Origin: Lysobacter sp. ISL-50 | Lineage (GTDB): Bacteria; Pseudomonadota; Gammaproteobacteria; Xanthomonadales; Xanthomonadaceae | Length of the DNA: 64,000 nt | Direction of reading: 5' to 3' | Assembly (NCBI RefSeq): GCF_018612875.1 | Contig: NZ_JAGGRI010000007.1 | Location: 186,001-250,000 of the forward strand | Part shown: positions 48,590 to 57,438 of the stretch, in pieces | How the letters are laid out: every line of letters starts with the position of its first letter | Position numbering within the stretch: the first letter of the stretch is position 1 | Notes under the pieces: generated by a model | The model's input: the letters and a program-made list of their open reading frames with translations, nothing else | Database searches by the model: none | What the model was told of the DNA's origin: nothing | Program-made: the position numbers and the translations under genes

Positions 48590-50008
48590 TCACACCGAAG
48601 CATTAGGCAACTCCGAAACCGTAGCCCCGATAATCAACGGCCGCCGCGAAGTCGTAGTGCCGCTGAACGTCTGCGTCGCCGCATCGGCCTTCCAGCCCGC
48701 GGCGAGGCTGCCGCCTTCGGCCTCGAAGGTGAAAGGCCCCACGCGCAGGCCGGTCGCGGCCTTGAACGGATCGACGAAGCGGCGGAAGGTCGAGGTAGTG
48801 GTGCGGATCACGAACGAAGGCTTGTAGCCCACGCACATGCCGTTCTTGATCAAACCGAAGAAGCCTTTCTCGCCGAACACCGGCTGGCCGCGGGTCTCGA
48901 TGGAATCGCCGCCGAACGGGCTGTAGCCGGGCATGAAGGGGCCGTCGATCATGCTGCGGGCGAAGTCGCCGTCGAACCAGGCGCCCGGGCGGATGCCGAT
49001 GCGGTCCACCGCCTGGAAATCCAGCGACAGTTCCAGCTTGTTGTCGAATTCGAATTCGTCGATGCGCTCCCAGCGGCCGTTGATGCGCACCTGCCAGAAC
49101 AACTGGCGGATGCGGCCGCGGCGTCCGGCCCAGGTCTGGGCGAAATCGTACGGCGCTTCGCGATTGCTGAAACCCAGGGTGACGCCGGCCGGGCCTTCGC
49201 CGGCTTCGACCTTGGCCACCCAGTCGGCGGCGTTCTGATCGATCTGCCAGTCCGGCACCTTGGGCAGGCGGATCAGGTTGAGGTCGGCGTAGCGCACGTG
49301 GAAGTTTTCGTTGCCGCAGCGGCGCTGGGCGTCGCCGAGTTCGGGCTGCTCGCACTGGGCGATCAGGTTGCTGTAGTGCGCCTGCGCCTGATTCATCGCC
49401 ACCTGCGCGGCGACGATGCGGTTCTGGTAGCTGCGCCCGCGCGGGCTGCCCAACCATTCGCTGAAGCTCGGCGGATGGTCTTCGACCTGATTGGCGTAGG
49501 CCGACGCGGCCGAGGTCGTCGCCAGGGTGTAGTGATTGGTCGCCACCACCAGCGCGTCGTCGGCGTCGTGCAGGTGCTGGCGCAGGCTGCGGTACTCGGT
49601 CTGCGCCGGAATCACGTTGAGGAACTGCTGATAGGCCTGATGCACGGTGTCGCCGCTGGAGACGTAGGCGCCGATCGCGCTCCACTGCGGCGCGGTCGCG
49701 CAGAAGTCGTATTGGGCGGCGGGGATGAAGCCGGCCTGGGCGCGGCTCCAGTCCCACTGGGTCGAGGGGTAGGTCAGCTGGAAGTCGTCCGGCGACAGGC
49801 CGATCGAATCGATCAGCGCGCGGTACAGCAGCCCCCAGGGCTTGTCGTCGAAGTCGCTGTTGGCGGCGATGATGCCCGCGTCCAGGCGCGCCAGTTCCAG
49901 CAACCGCCGGTCCTGGGCGCCGTGGCGGAATTGCGAGAGCGCGCCGACGTCGTCCTGGGAATTCAGCGTGTCTTCGCTGCCGGTGAAGGGAAATTCGGAC
50001 TCGGACAT
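48590..50008 (-). CDS. hypothetical protein, unrecognised
   Basis: The product has 472 residues from ATG 50008 and no signal peptide. The first half is helical and Gln/Ala-rich (VHQAYQQFLNVIPAQTEYRSLRQHLHDADDALVV). The second half is beta-rich with many aromatic residues (FEFDNKLELSLDFQAVDRIGI, RGQPVFGEKGFFGLIKNG). Composition and length indicate a real gene. I do not recognise the fold. An exported or structural role is possible, but there is no leader to support export. Confidence 0.75.
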   Translation of the reverse strand: MSESEFPFTGSEDTLNSQDDVGALSQFRHGAQDRRLLELARLDAGIIAANSDFDDKPWGLLYRALIDSIGLSPDDFQLTYPSTQWDWSRAQAGFIPAAQYDFCATAPQWSAIGAYVSSGDTVHQAYQQFLNVIPAQTEYRSLRQHLHDADDALVVATNHYTLATTSAASAYANQVEDHPPSFSEWLGSPRGRSYQNRIVAAQVAMNQAQAHYSNLIAQCEQPELGDAQRRCGNENFHVRYADLNLIRLPKVPDWQIDQNAADWVAKVEAGEGPAGVTLGFSNREAPYDFAQTWAGRRGRIRQLFWQVRINGRWERIDEFEFDNKLELSLDFQAVDRIGIRPGAWFDGDFARSMIDGPFMPGYSPFGGDSIETRGQPVFGEKGFFGLIKNGMCVGYKPSFVIRTTTSTFRRFVDPFKAATGLRVGPFTFEAEGGSLAAGWKADAATQTFSGTTTSRRPLIIGATVSELPNASV

Positions 50009-50135
50009 GGCCTGGCTCCTGCATCGCCGCGAAGCGGCGTTGCGTGCCGGGTACCGCGCGCCCCGGGCGCTTCGGCTCCGGACGCGGCACGCGGCGATCC
50101 GGGTGGAGCGCAGGGTGGGCGCGCGATCCCCAGAT

Positions 50136-50352
50136 CGCCTTACGGCAACCTTACGGAGTTGGATCGGCTTTCGATTCAACGACTTGGGGCGATCCGGGCG
50201 CGCCTTCGTCAGGTGCGGACAGGCGCAATCCAGCGCTTTCGCGACGCCCCGCGCAGTTTCGCGGTGAGCCGGCGCAGGGCGAAAGTGAGGCTGAGTGAAG
50301 CGGCCGGCGCGCGGCCCAGCCCGCCGGCCAACCGTAAGGTTGCGGTAAGGCG
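50136..50352. repeat. pair of 21-bp inverted repeats
   Basis: CGCCTTACGGCAACCTTACGG (50136-50156) has an inverted copy at 50332-50352, differing at one base. The two enclose about 175 bases. The segment lies in the gap between the divergent unrecognised protein (start 50008) and the RNase-like gene (50455). It may be a small mobile element or a long-range hairpin. Confidence 0.7.
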
Positions 50353-50454
50353 CCGCCCTGGCCGGGGCGGCGAGGGTGTGCGGGCGGCCCATGTCGCGGT
50401 GCGCAAGCCGACCGGAATCGCCGGGGCCCGCGCCTCACCCAATCGGAGAAACCC

Positions 50455-50841
50455 ATGAACGCCACGTTCGCGAAGTGCATGCTGTCCGCCGTCATCAGTC
50501 TCGCCGCACTGCCCGCGATGGCGGGCGACCCGCCGGCCTGCGTCTCGAAGCTGCCCAAGAGCGTGCAGAAGATGGTGGCGTCGTTCAACGACTGCGCCCG
50601 CGCCGACAACCCGACCGCCGCTTGTGAAAAGCTCGAACTCAATGCCCGCGGTTACGACAACGCCCAGGGCCTGCTGCCCAAGCTCGGCGCGCTGGGACCG
50701 AAGTACTGGCGCGCCGCGCCGCGTCTGCTCGGCTCGCCGCAGGGGCTGGTCTATCTGGTCCAGGAAGGTTCCCAGGGCAAGCCGATCACCCAGCGCTATT
50801 ACACCGCCGACCAGTTCGCGAGCTTCTGCCGTATCAGGTAA
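50455..50841 (+). CDS. exported barnase-fold paralogue lacking catalytic residues
   Basis: The product has 128 residues. A signal peptide covers residues 1-23 (ending AMAG). The C-terminal half (LLPKLGALGPKYWRAAPRL, then GLVYLV, then RYYTADQFASFC) aligns with the RNase-like paralogue encoded 160 bases downstream. The general-base Glu is replaced by Arg/Ala, the Arg of RLVYL by Gly, and the His of DHY by Gln. It is therefore probably not a nuclease. It may bind, regulate or mimic the active paralogue. Confidence 0.7.
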   Translation: MNATFAKCMLSAVISLAALPAMAGDPPACVSKLPKSVQKMVASFNDCARADNPTAACEKLELNARGYDNAQGLLPKLGALGPKYWRAAPRLLGSPQGLVYLVQEGSQGKPITQRYYTADQFASFCRIR

Positions 50842-51001
50842 GCCGCGCCCGCGCAGTGCTCAGGAGTCGGGTCGGCCTTGTGCCGGCCCGATCTCGTATG
50901 CGGTGCCCGGCCGGTCGCCAATCACGGCGCGCTTTTCACGCCGCCGCCGCCGCTCGCGCGTTCTGCAAGGCGTTCTACCCTATTTTTCAAGGAGTTTCGC
51001 C

Positions 51002-51382
51002 ATGAACGCCCATTACCGCTATGCGGCCGTCTTGTGCCTGGGCCTGCTCGCCGCGCCCGCGATGGCCAAGCCGCCGGTCTGCAAGGTCCTGCCGCCGGAC
51101 ATCAAGGAAGCGATGCGCACCATGTCGTTCTGCATGACCGTGGCCGATCCGGCGGCCGAATGCGGCCGTCAGGGCATGGACGTGCAGGTGTTCGACAACG
51201 ACGAAGGCAAACTGCCCAACCCGGGCCGCGGCCAGGAGTACTGGGAAGGCAAGATCCGCCACGACGGCGCCGCCGGTACGCGCCGGCTGGTGTATCTGAT
51301 GACCATGGCGGCGCGCAAGAATGTCGTCGTGAAGCGTTACTACACGCCGGATCATTACGCGACGTTCTGTCTGATCAACTGA
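51002..51382 (+). CDS. exported guanyl-specific ribonuclease, barnase/RNase Sa type
   Basis: The product has 126 residues, with AAGGAG before ATG 51002. A signal peptide covers residues 1-22 (ending AMAK). The block EGKLPNPGRGQEYWEGKI, then TRRLVYLM, then RYYTPDHYATF matches the microbial ribonuclease family (barnase LP.GR, E73, R87, DHY). Glu82, Arg95 and His118 are the predicted catalytic residues. It has four Cys (27, 44, 54, 123), so disulphides are likely. No barstar-like inhibitor is seen next to it, which is consistent with export before activity. Confidence 0.75.
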   Translation: MNAHYRYAAVLCLGLLAAPAMAKPPVCKVLPPDIKEAMRTMSFCMTVADPAAECGRQGMDVQVFDNDEGKLPNPGRGQEYWEGKIRHDGAAGTRRLVYLMTMAARKNVVVKRYYTPDHYATFCLIN

Positions 51383-51867
51383 GCTGGCGATCCCAGCGTA
51401 TCGTGTGGAAGGCGGCGTGGCACTGTGGGAGGGCTTCAGCCTCGACGCTTTTGATCGAAAGGCGTCGGGGCTGAAGCCCCTCCCACAAAAGACTTCGCGG
51501 CTTCCGCAAAATCTTGTGGTTCCCGATTCCCGATTCCCGATTTCCGGCTCTCGACTCCCAGGCCATCAGCGTGGACACCGAATTCTGGCTGTTTTGTGGG
51601 AGGGGCTTCAGCCCCGACGCTTTTCGATCAAAGGCGTCGGGGCTGAAGCCCCTCCTACAAAAAACTTCGCGGCTTCCACAAAATCTTGCGATTCCCGATT
51701 CCCGATTCCCGGCTCTCAAGCCCCAACGCCTTTGATCGAAAAGCATCGGGGCTGAAGCCCCTCCTACAAAAGACTTCGCGGCTTCCGCAAATCTTGCGAT
51801 TCCCGATTCCCGTTTCCCAGCCCTAAGCCCCAAACGCAGGCGGCAGCCCGCCGCCTGCGTGCGGAAC
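51383..51867. repeat. cluster of GGGGCTTCAGCCCC repeats and CGATTCC heptamers
   Basis: Two complete inverted-repeat copies (51424-51500, 51593-51662) and a half copy (51736-51772) share CGACGCTTTT/AAAGGCGTCG arms and the flank GACTTCGCGGCTTCC. Between them, runs of CGATTCC-type heptamers occur (about 51522-51545, 51690-51712, 51796-51815). A 22-base piece at 51568-51589 matches 51992-52013 inside the next gene with one difference. There is no gene here. Confidence 0.88.
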
Positions 51868-52347
51868 TCAACCGCGCTTCTTGCGCGCGGGGATGACCTG
51901 CGGATCGTTGCCGACCTGCGGATCGCAGGAGATCAAGTCCACGTCGTTGTAGGTGCTCAGCGAATCGCGCACCAGCACGGTGAAGAAAATCAGCGTGGAC
52001 ACCGAGTTCTGGTTGCGCATGCGCACGCGCCGGCCCTCGTCGAGAATCTCCGGCGTGCCGATCTGCTTGTAGGCATCGGAGTTGAGTACGTTGACGATCT
52101 GGAAGCGCGAGGAGACCTCGTCCTCGAATACGTATTCGAGCGTGATCGGGGTGCTGGTCTGCACCGTCACCACGTCCGGCGAAAAGCTGTAGAAATAATG
52201 GCCCTTGCCGGCGTTGCCGCCGAATCCGACGTGAGCCAGGGTCAGCTGGATGCTCAGCACCGGCACGTCTTCGCCCTTGCCTTTGCCTTTCTTGGTCTTG
52301 CCTTGCTTGCTCTGCTTGTCGGGAGCGGCGTCTTTCTTGCTGGCCAT
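51868..52347 (-). CDS. hypothetical protein with Lys-rich N-terminus
   Basis: The product has 159 residues from ATG 52347. The first 27 residues are Lys-rich and disordered (KQSKQGKTKKGKGKG). The rest is a compact beta-rich domain (VLSIQLTLAHVGFGGNAGKG, VQTSTPITLEYVFEDEV, MRNQNSVSTLIFFTVLVRD). No leader is present. It lies 16 bases after the stop of the large regulator gene on the same strand, so both are likely one transcript. No family is recognised. Confidence 0.75.
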   Translation of the reverse strand: MASKKDAAPDKQSKQGKTKKGKGKGEDVPVLSIQLTLAHVGFGGNAGKGHYFYSFSPDVVTVQTSTPITLEYVFEDEVSSRFQIVNVLNSDAYKQIGTPEILDEGRRVRMRNQNSVSTLIFFTVLVRDSLSTYNDVDLISCDPQVGNDPQVIPARKKRG

Positions 52348-52363
52348 GTTGAGTTCCTGTCGT

Positions 52364-55300
52364 TCAAGGGTGCAGCGGAACGGCTTCGTAGAAGGCAACG
52401 AAGCCGGGATTTCGGTAGCCGATGCGTTGCAGCCAGGCGATCTGGCGCGCGGCGCGGTCGCGCGCGCCCAGGCGTATCTGCGCGCGCGCCCAGGCGTCGA
52501 GCACGACGCGGCTGCGGCTGTCGACGACGGCATCGGCCAACAATCGATCGACCCGGCGCCAGTCCTGGCGCGCGCGGGCGGTGTCGCCAGCGGCGGCGTA
52601 GAACTCGCCGCGCCAAGCCAGCGCGCGGCTGAGGCCGGCGCGGTTGGGCATATCGTCCGGCGCGGCGCGATACAGCTTTTCCAGATCGGCGACCACCGCG
52701 TCGGCTTGCGCAGAGGTGGTCAGCGAGTCGGCCTGCGCCAGATGCAGGCGCACGTTGGCGTCGAGCAGACGCCATTCCGGCGGCGGATCGGTCTCGCGCA
52801 TGATCGGCGCGAGCGTGCGTTGGGCCGCGCGCAACCGCTCCACGGCGCGTTCGCGCACGCCGGAGAGCGCGGCGACCAGGCCAGCGTGGGAATAGGCGTG
52901 GCCGAGATTGCGCCGCCACACTTTGTTGTCCGGCTGCTGCTCGACCAGGGCGTCGAGCAAGGTCACGGCTTCGTCGATCTCGGCCTGCGCTTCATCGAGC
53001 CGTCCGCGATCCAGCGCCAGCACGGAACTGCGCAGCAGCGAGGTGGCGAGCTTGCGCCGCCACTCGTCGGCGTCGGGTTCGCTGTCGATCAATTCGCGCA
53101 GCATCTGCGTTTGCGCGGCGTAACCTTGCGCCGCTTCGGTCAGCAGGCCGCTCATGTCCTGCGCGCTGCTGAGCCAGGACAGGCTGTCGACCAATTCGAA
53201 GCGCAGCGATTTGTCGCCGGGCTTTTTCGCCAGCAGTTGCCGCTTGATCGCGACCGAACGGGCGAACAATTCGCCGGCCTCGTCGCTGCGCTGGCCGCTG
53301 AAGGCCAGGGTGCCCAGATTATTGAGCGCGTAGGACAACTCCAGTTGCCAGCGCGGATCGTTCGGCGCGCGTTCGACCAGGCGCTCGGAGGCTTTCAGAT
53401 ACGCCTGCCAATGGGTGCGGGCGCCGTCGAATTTCTTCTGCTGGTAGTCGTGATAGCCCAGCCAGTATGCGGTGGTGCCCGATTCGGCCAGCGCGTCCAG
53501 CGATTCCGGCGCGCCGGCCAAGGCCAGCGAGGAGGCCTCATGTGCGCGTTCGAACGCCGCGCGCGCCTCGGCGAAACGCGCCTGATTCATCAACACCTCG
53601 CCGACGGTGCGCAGCGCGCGCGCATGGCTGACCAACTCGCGCGGCTGCATGTCGGCTTCGGGCATGTGCTCCAGATAGGCCAGCGCCTGGCTGCCGACGC
53701 TGTCGAGCAGTTTCAGATTGCCGATCGGGCGCAGTTGCTCGGCCAGATCGCCGAGCATGAAGGCGACCAGTTGCTGCGCCTGATCGCGCCGTTGCTCGGC
53801 CTCGCGCCGCGCCTGCCAGGCCTGCAGGCCCAGGCCGATCGAGACCAGCGCCAGCGCGCACAGCGCGCCGATCGCGCCGACCCGCAGCCATTGCTTGCGC
53901 CGCTGCTGGCGCTCGGAGGCGTGCAGGAACCGCAGGTCGTCGGCGTCCAGATCGTCGGGCAGGCGGCGCGCGGCTTCGCGCGCTTCGGCCAGCGGACGGC
54001 CGGGGTTGAGCAAATGATCGGCGCGCCGGCCCTCGGTGACCCAGCGCCGCGCCGCGCGTTGCAGGCGTTCGCGCGCCTGCAGCAGATGGCGGTTCTCGCG
54101 CACCCATTCGCGCGCGCGCGGCCATTGCCGCAGCAAGGCTTCGTGGGCGACGCCGAAACCGGGCTCGCCGCCGCTGAGTTCGCCGACGAACAGGCGCGCG
54201 CGCACGAAGGCTTCCGCCAACTCGCGCGCGGCCGCGTCGTCCAGGCTCGACCACAGCACGCGCCGGCCGGTGACCGCGTCGCTGTCGGGGCGGATCACGA
54301 TCAAGGCCGCGAGCACACGCTCCACGCTGGCTTGCGCGGCGGCCGGCAATTCGGCGTAGACCTGTTCCGCGCGATGCGCCAGCGCGCCTTCCAGGCCGCC
54401 GAGTTCGCGATAGGTGGACAGGCTCAGCACGCCGTCGCTGCTCTGGCGCTCGTACAACGCCTGCAGGGTGTGTTGCAGCAACGGCAGCGAATCGGGGTGT
54501 TCGGCGGCGGCGTCGCGCAGCACATCGTCCAGGCGGCTGGAGCCGTCCGGATCTTCCTCGAAACTCAGCCCGGCCAGCGCGGCCGGCGCGCGGATGATCT
54601 GGCCGATCTCGCCCAGGCGCGGCGTCAGCAGATCGATGTGGCCGTCGCCGGCCTTGAGTTCGGCCAGGCCGGGCACGCCTTCGATCAGCGCCGGATAGAA
54701 ATCGCTGCGGGTGATGGCGATCGTCGCCACCCGCGTGGACGCGCACAGCGCGGTCAGCGCCGCGCCCAGATCGCGGCGGTCGGCGTCGGTGATGCCGGGC
54801 GCGGCGACCGCGGCTTCGGCGTGATCGACCACCAGCGACAGATGCGCGCGTTCGGCCAAGGGCGCGGTGTGGCGCGCCAACGCGTCGTCGATGCGCGCAT
54901 GCAGCGCCGCCGGCGATTCGCGCAGTTGCCGGCTCAGCCATTCGCTCTCGCCGGGCAGGAACACCGGCCGCCCGTCCAGCGACCAGTCGCACAGCGATTG
55001 CGCCAGCCGGGCCAGCAGATCGCCGCCGCGGCAGGCGCCCAGATCGAAATAGGCGCTGGCCAGCGCGTGCAGGCCGTCGAAGCCGCCGTCCTGGCGCAGC
55101 AGCGGCATCACCCCGGCGCGCAGCAGCGAGGTCTTGCCGCAACCGCTGGCGCCGGAAACCAGGACGAACCGGCGCTGGCTGTCCATCTGTTCGCGCAACG
55201 TCGCCAGCAATTCCGCGGTGGCGCGGCTGCGGCCGAAGAACACGCCGGCATGGGATTCGTCGAACGAGCGCAGGCCGACGTAGGGACTGCCCTGGGTCCA

Positions 55301-55687
55301 CGCCGCCGCGCGCGGCAGGCCGCTGCGGTAGTCGTCGGGGAAACTCACCCGCGCGACCAGCCGGTAGCCGCGCTTGCGGATGGTTTCGATGTAGTCCGGC
55401 TCGCGGCTGCTGTCGCCCAGGCGGCGGCGCAACTGGGCGATGGTCTTGTGGACCGGGTTGTCGCCGTAGAAGGTGCCGCGCCAGATTTCGATCAGCAGTT
55501 GTTCGGCGCTGATCACTTCGCCGGCGCGCTCGGCCAGGGCGATCAGCACTTCCATCATCCGCGGTTCCAGCGCGGTGACCGCGCCGTCGCGCACGATCGC
55601 CAGGCGGTCGGGTTGGACCAGCAGCGCGCCGATGCGGAACTGCGACACCGCGGCCAGGTTCTTGATCCGATCGATGCGTTGGGGCAT
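52364..55687 (-). CDS. winged-helix/NTPase/TPR signalling protein
   Basis: The product has 1107 residues from ATG 55687. An OmpR-type winged helix (about 18-115, with FYGDNPVHKTIAQLRRRLGD and ETIRKRGYRLVARV) comes first. A STAND/AAA-like NTPase follows with P-loop GASGCGKTS (about 177-185) and a Walker-B-like LSLVVDHAEAA. A membrane segment (about 600-623) precedes a TPR array to the end. The order resembles CadC-like membrane-bound regulators fused to signal NTPases. It may sense an exported or envelope signal and regulate DNA nearby, possibly its co-transcribed neighbour at 51868. Confidence 0.85.
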   Translation of the reverse strand: MPQRIDRIKNLAAVSQFRIGALLVQPDRLAIVRDGAVTALEPRMMEVLIALAERAGEVISAEQLLIEIWRGTFYGDNPVHKTIAQLRRRLGDSSREPDYIETIRKRGYRLVARVSFPDDYRSGLPRAAAWTQGSPYVGLRSFDESHAGVFFGRSRATAELLATLREQMDSQRRFVLVSGASGCGKTSLLRAGVMPLLRQDGGFDGLHALASAYFDLGACRGGDLLARLAQSLCDWSLDGRPVFLPGESEWLSRQLRESPAALHARIDDALARHTAPLAERAHLSLVVDHAEAAVAAPGITDADRRDLGAALTALCASTRVATIAITRSDFYPALIEGVPGLAELKAGDGHIDLLTPRLGEIGQIIRAPAALAGLSFEEDPDGSSRLDDVLRDAAAEHPDSLPLLQHTLQALYERQSSDGVLSLSTYRELGGLEGALAHRAEQVYAELPAAAQASVERVLAALIVIRPDSDAVTGRRVLWSSLDDAAARELAEAFVRARLFVGELSGGEPGFGVAHEALLRQWPRAREWVRENRHLLQARERLQRAARRWVTEGRRADHLLNPGRPLAEAREAARRLPDDLDADDLRFLHASERQQRRKQWLRVGAIGALCALALVSIGLGLQAWQARREAEQRRDQAQQLVAFMLGDLAEQLRPIGNLKLLDSVGSQALAYLEHMPEADMQPRELVSHARALRTVGEVLMNQARFAEARAAFERAHEASSLALAGAPESLDALAESGTTAYWLGYHDYQQKKFDGARTHWQAYLKASERLVERAPNDPRWQLELSYALNNLGTLAFSGQRSDEAGELFARSVAIKRQLLAKKPGDKSLRFELVDSLSWLSSAQDMSGLLTEAAQGYAAQTQMLRELIDSEPDADEWRRKLATSLLRSSVLALDRGRLDEAQAEIDEAVTLLDALVEQQPDNKVWRRNLGHAYSHAGLVAALSGVRERAVERLRAAQRTLAPIMRETDPPPEWRLLDANVRLHLAQADSLTTSAQADAVVADLEKLYRAAPDDMPNRAGLSRALAWRGEFYAAAGDTARARQDWRRVDRLLADAVVDSRSRVVLDAWARAQIRLGARDRAARQIAWLQRIGYRNPGFVAFYEAVPLHP

Positions 55688-56065
55688 CGCAGCGTTCGCT
55701 CGCGTGTGCTTGTCAGCCGTCGGGGCCGGTGACGCATGAAGCCTCATGCGCGCCCCGCATCTGCGACGTCCGGCGACGGTAAGCACCGTGCGGCGTGACA
55801 GGCGAGAGGCCGCCATCGTCGTTGCGCCCCATCGCAACGTCAGGCGGGGTGTATTGCCTCACTAAAACTAACAAACCTTGCGCGTTTCGTCTGTAACGAG
55901 AGCGCCAAATCGGTGTCGATCGGCAGTATGCGAACGCGGCGGCTCATGGGTGTCCGGTGCCGGTCTCGTTTTACGTATCGCGCGCGCGGGCATCAATCGG
56001 GCCGGCGAGCGCATGGGCCTGCGTGCGCGTCGGCGCGAAGCGCGGCTGGCGGCGGCGCCGCACGG
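55688..56065. other. intergenic region without recognised gene
   Basis: About 380 bases lie upstream of the large regulator. It includes a moderately AT-rich patch (55850-55890) that may hold promoter elements. No supported frame, RNA or known repeat was seen. Confidence 0.4.
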
Positions 56066-56066
56066 G

Positions 56067-56107
56067 AATAAAAAAAAGCCGGCCGGGGGCCACCCCCCGC
56101 GGCCGGC
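56067..56107 (-). terminator. strong terminator of the Cys-rich peptide gene
   Basis: On the minus strand GCCGGCC (56107-56101) and GGCCGGC (56084-56078) pair, with an inner GGGGG/CCCCC stem, followed by eight T residues (56077-56070). It lies 23 bases behind the gene at 56130. Confidence 0.92.
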
Positions 56108-56129
56108 ACAGGCTTGCAGCCGAGGGGGA

Positions 56130-56351
56130 TCAGCCGCAGCAATAGCAAACCAAAGGACGTCCGGGACCGCCGGGGCCGAGTTCGCCGCCGAATTCGGCGC
56201 ACTCGGTGCGGCAGGCGAAGGCGTCGCACGATTCCGATTGCGCCGCCGCGCCGCCATTGCCGGCGACTACCTGGAAGGCGCCGAATCCCATCGCGGCCGT
56301 GAACAGCAAGCTTGCCAGGACGACTCGTACACCACGATTACGCTTGATCAT
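56130..56351 (-). CDS. small exported Cys-rich peptide
   Basis: The product has 73 residues from ATG 56351. A hydrophobic leader (about 9-30, ending VVAG) precedes a mature part of about 40 residues with six Cys (CDAFACRTECAEFGGELGPG, then VCYCCG). The gene ends with a strong terminator. The thioredoxin-like gene lies 193 bases upstream on the same strand. A role as a redox-handled secreted peptide is possible. No known peptide family is recognised. Confidence 0.65.
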   Translation of the reverse strand: MIKRNRGVRVVLASLLFTAAMGFGAFQVVAGNGGAAAQSESCDAFACRTECAEFGGELGPGGPGRPLVCYCCG

Positions 56352-56544
56352 TGCTCAGCTCCTGTCGATGTCGCCGCGGCCCATGCCGAAAGCTCCGGTG
56401 GACGCGGCGGTGGCGCCGGCCCGGCATGATCGCCGGTCCGGTCGGGCGGCGAGGCCGTGCCGTGGCCTCGCCCTGGTAACGAAATCCTGGAACTGCCGAC
56501 GGCGCCATCGCCCAAGCCGCGGCGAGAGCCCGTCGCGATCGCGC

Positions 56545-57174
56545 CTAACGGGCCGCGAGCGGTCGTTGCATTGTGGCCGGCGGCGCGGGTCGAGGCTGTG
56601 CCGCTGCCATCAGTTCGCGCAAGGTCTGTTTGTCGTTGATCGCGCCCACGTGCTGGTAACGCACGCGGCCGTCGCGGCCGATCACCAGCAGCGACGGCAC
56701 CTTGCGCGCGCGGAACAACGCGGAAGTGCGGCGGTCGTCGTGGGCGACCAGCGGAAAGTCGAGCCCGTGTTCGCGTGCGTAGGCGGCGGTCTGCGCGGGC
56801 GTGGCGAAGGCGACGCCGATCAGCTCGGTGCCGCTGGAGCCCGCGCGCAACTGCCCGGCCGCGCGCTTGAGCTGCGGCAGCGAGGCGCGGCAATGCGGGC
56901 AGGTGGTGGTGAAGAAGAACAGCACCTGGGTGTCGGCGCGCGGCTGTCCGAGCTCGCGGGTCTGTCCGTCCAGCGACGTCAGCGCGACTTTCGGCACGTA
57001 CATGCCGACGTAGGGCTGGGTGACGCGATCGACCAGCCAGCGCTGATCCGCGCGCATGCGTCCGACCTCCCAGCCCAACGCGAGTACGAGCGCGGTGGCG
57101 AGCGCCAGCGCCGCCCACAGCAGGCGCGGAGCGAGCCTGGACACTGGATTTTGGGTGTCGGGTGGCGACGACAT
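56545..57174 (-). CDS. membrane-anchored thioredoxin-like protein, TlpA type
   Basis: The product has 209 residues. One N-terminal membrane segment (about 17-37) is followed by a periplasmic redoxin domain with the active site TTTCPHCRASL (Cys92, Cys95). VPSLLVIGRDGRVRYQHVG carries the cis-Pro region. CPHC is the DsbA-like pair within a TlpA-like fold. It may act on disulphides of the Cys-rich peptide encoded downstream, which is inference from context. Confidence 0.88.
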   Translation of the reverse strand: MSSPPDTQNPVSRLAPRLLWAALALATALVLALGWEVGRMRADQRWLVDRVTQPYVGMYVPKVALTSLDGQTRELGQPRADTQVLFFFTTTCPHCRASLPQLKRAAGQLRAGSSGTELIGVAFATPAQTAAYAREHGLDFPLVAHDDRRTSALFRARKVPSLLVIGRDGRVRYQHVGAINDKQTLRELMAAAQPRPAPPATMQRPLAAR

Positions 57175-57438
57175 GCCTGCGACCCTAACAGCGCTCGCGG
57201 GCGGCGAACTTGACGCGGCTCACAATGGCGATGCGGACGCGCGCGAGCGGCGTTCGACGCCGACGACACCGGCGCGGCGGTCGCGCCGCTCGCGCCTGAC
57301 TCGGGAATTCAGCGCTTTCCGGCGCGTGCGCGAACGGCGCCGCGCGGCCCGGATCGGCGGGCCGCGCAGTGCGTTGTCATGACGATTGTCAGGCGCGGCC
57401 GGTGTTCGCCGTTCGCCGCGCCCGCGATTGCGCCGCGG

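Noticed and set aside
52250-55732. Plus-strand open frame of 1160 codons opposite the winged-helix/NTPase gene
   Set aside because: The minus strand encodes clear winged-helix, P-loop and TPR motifs. The plus frame is Gln/Arg/Gly-rich shadow.
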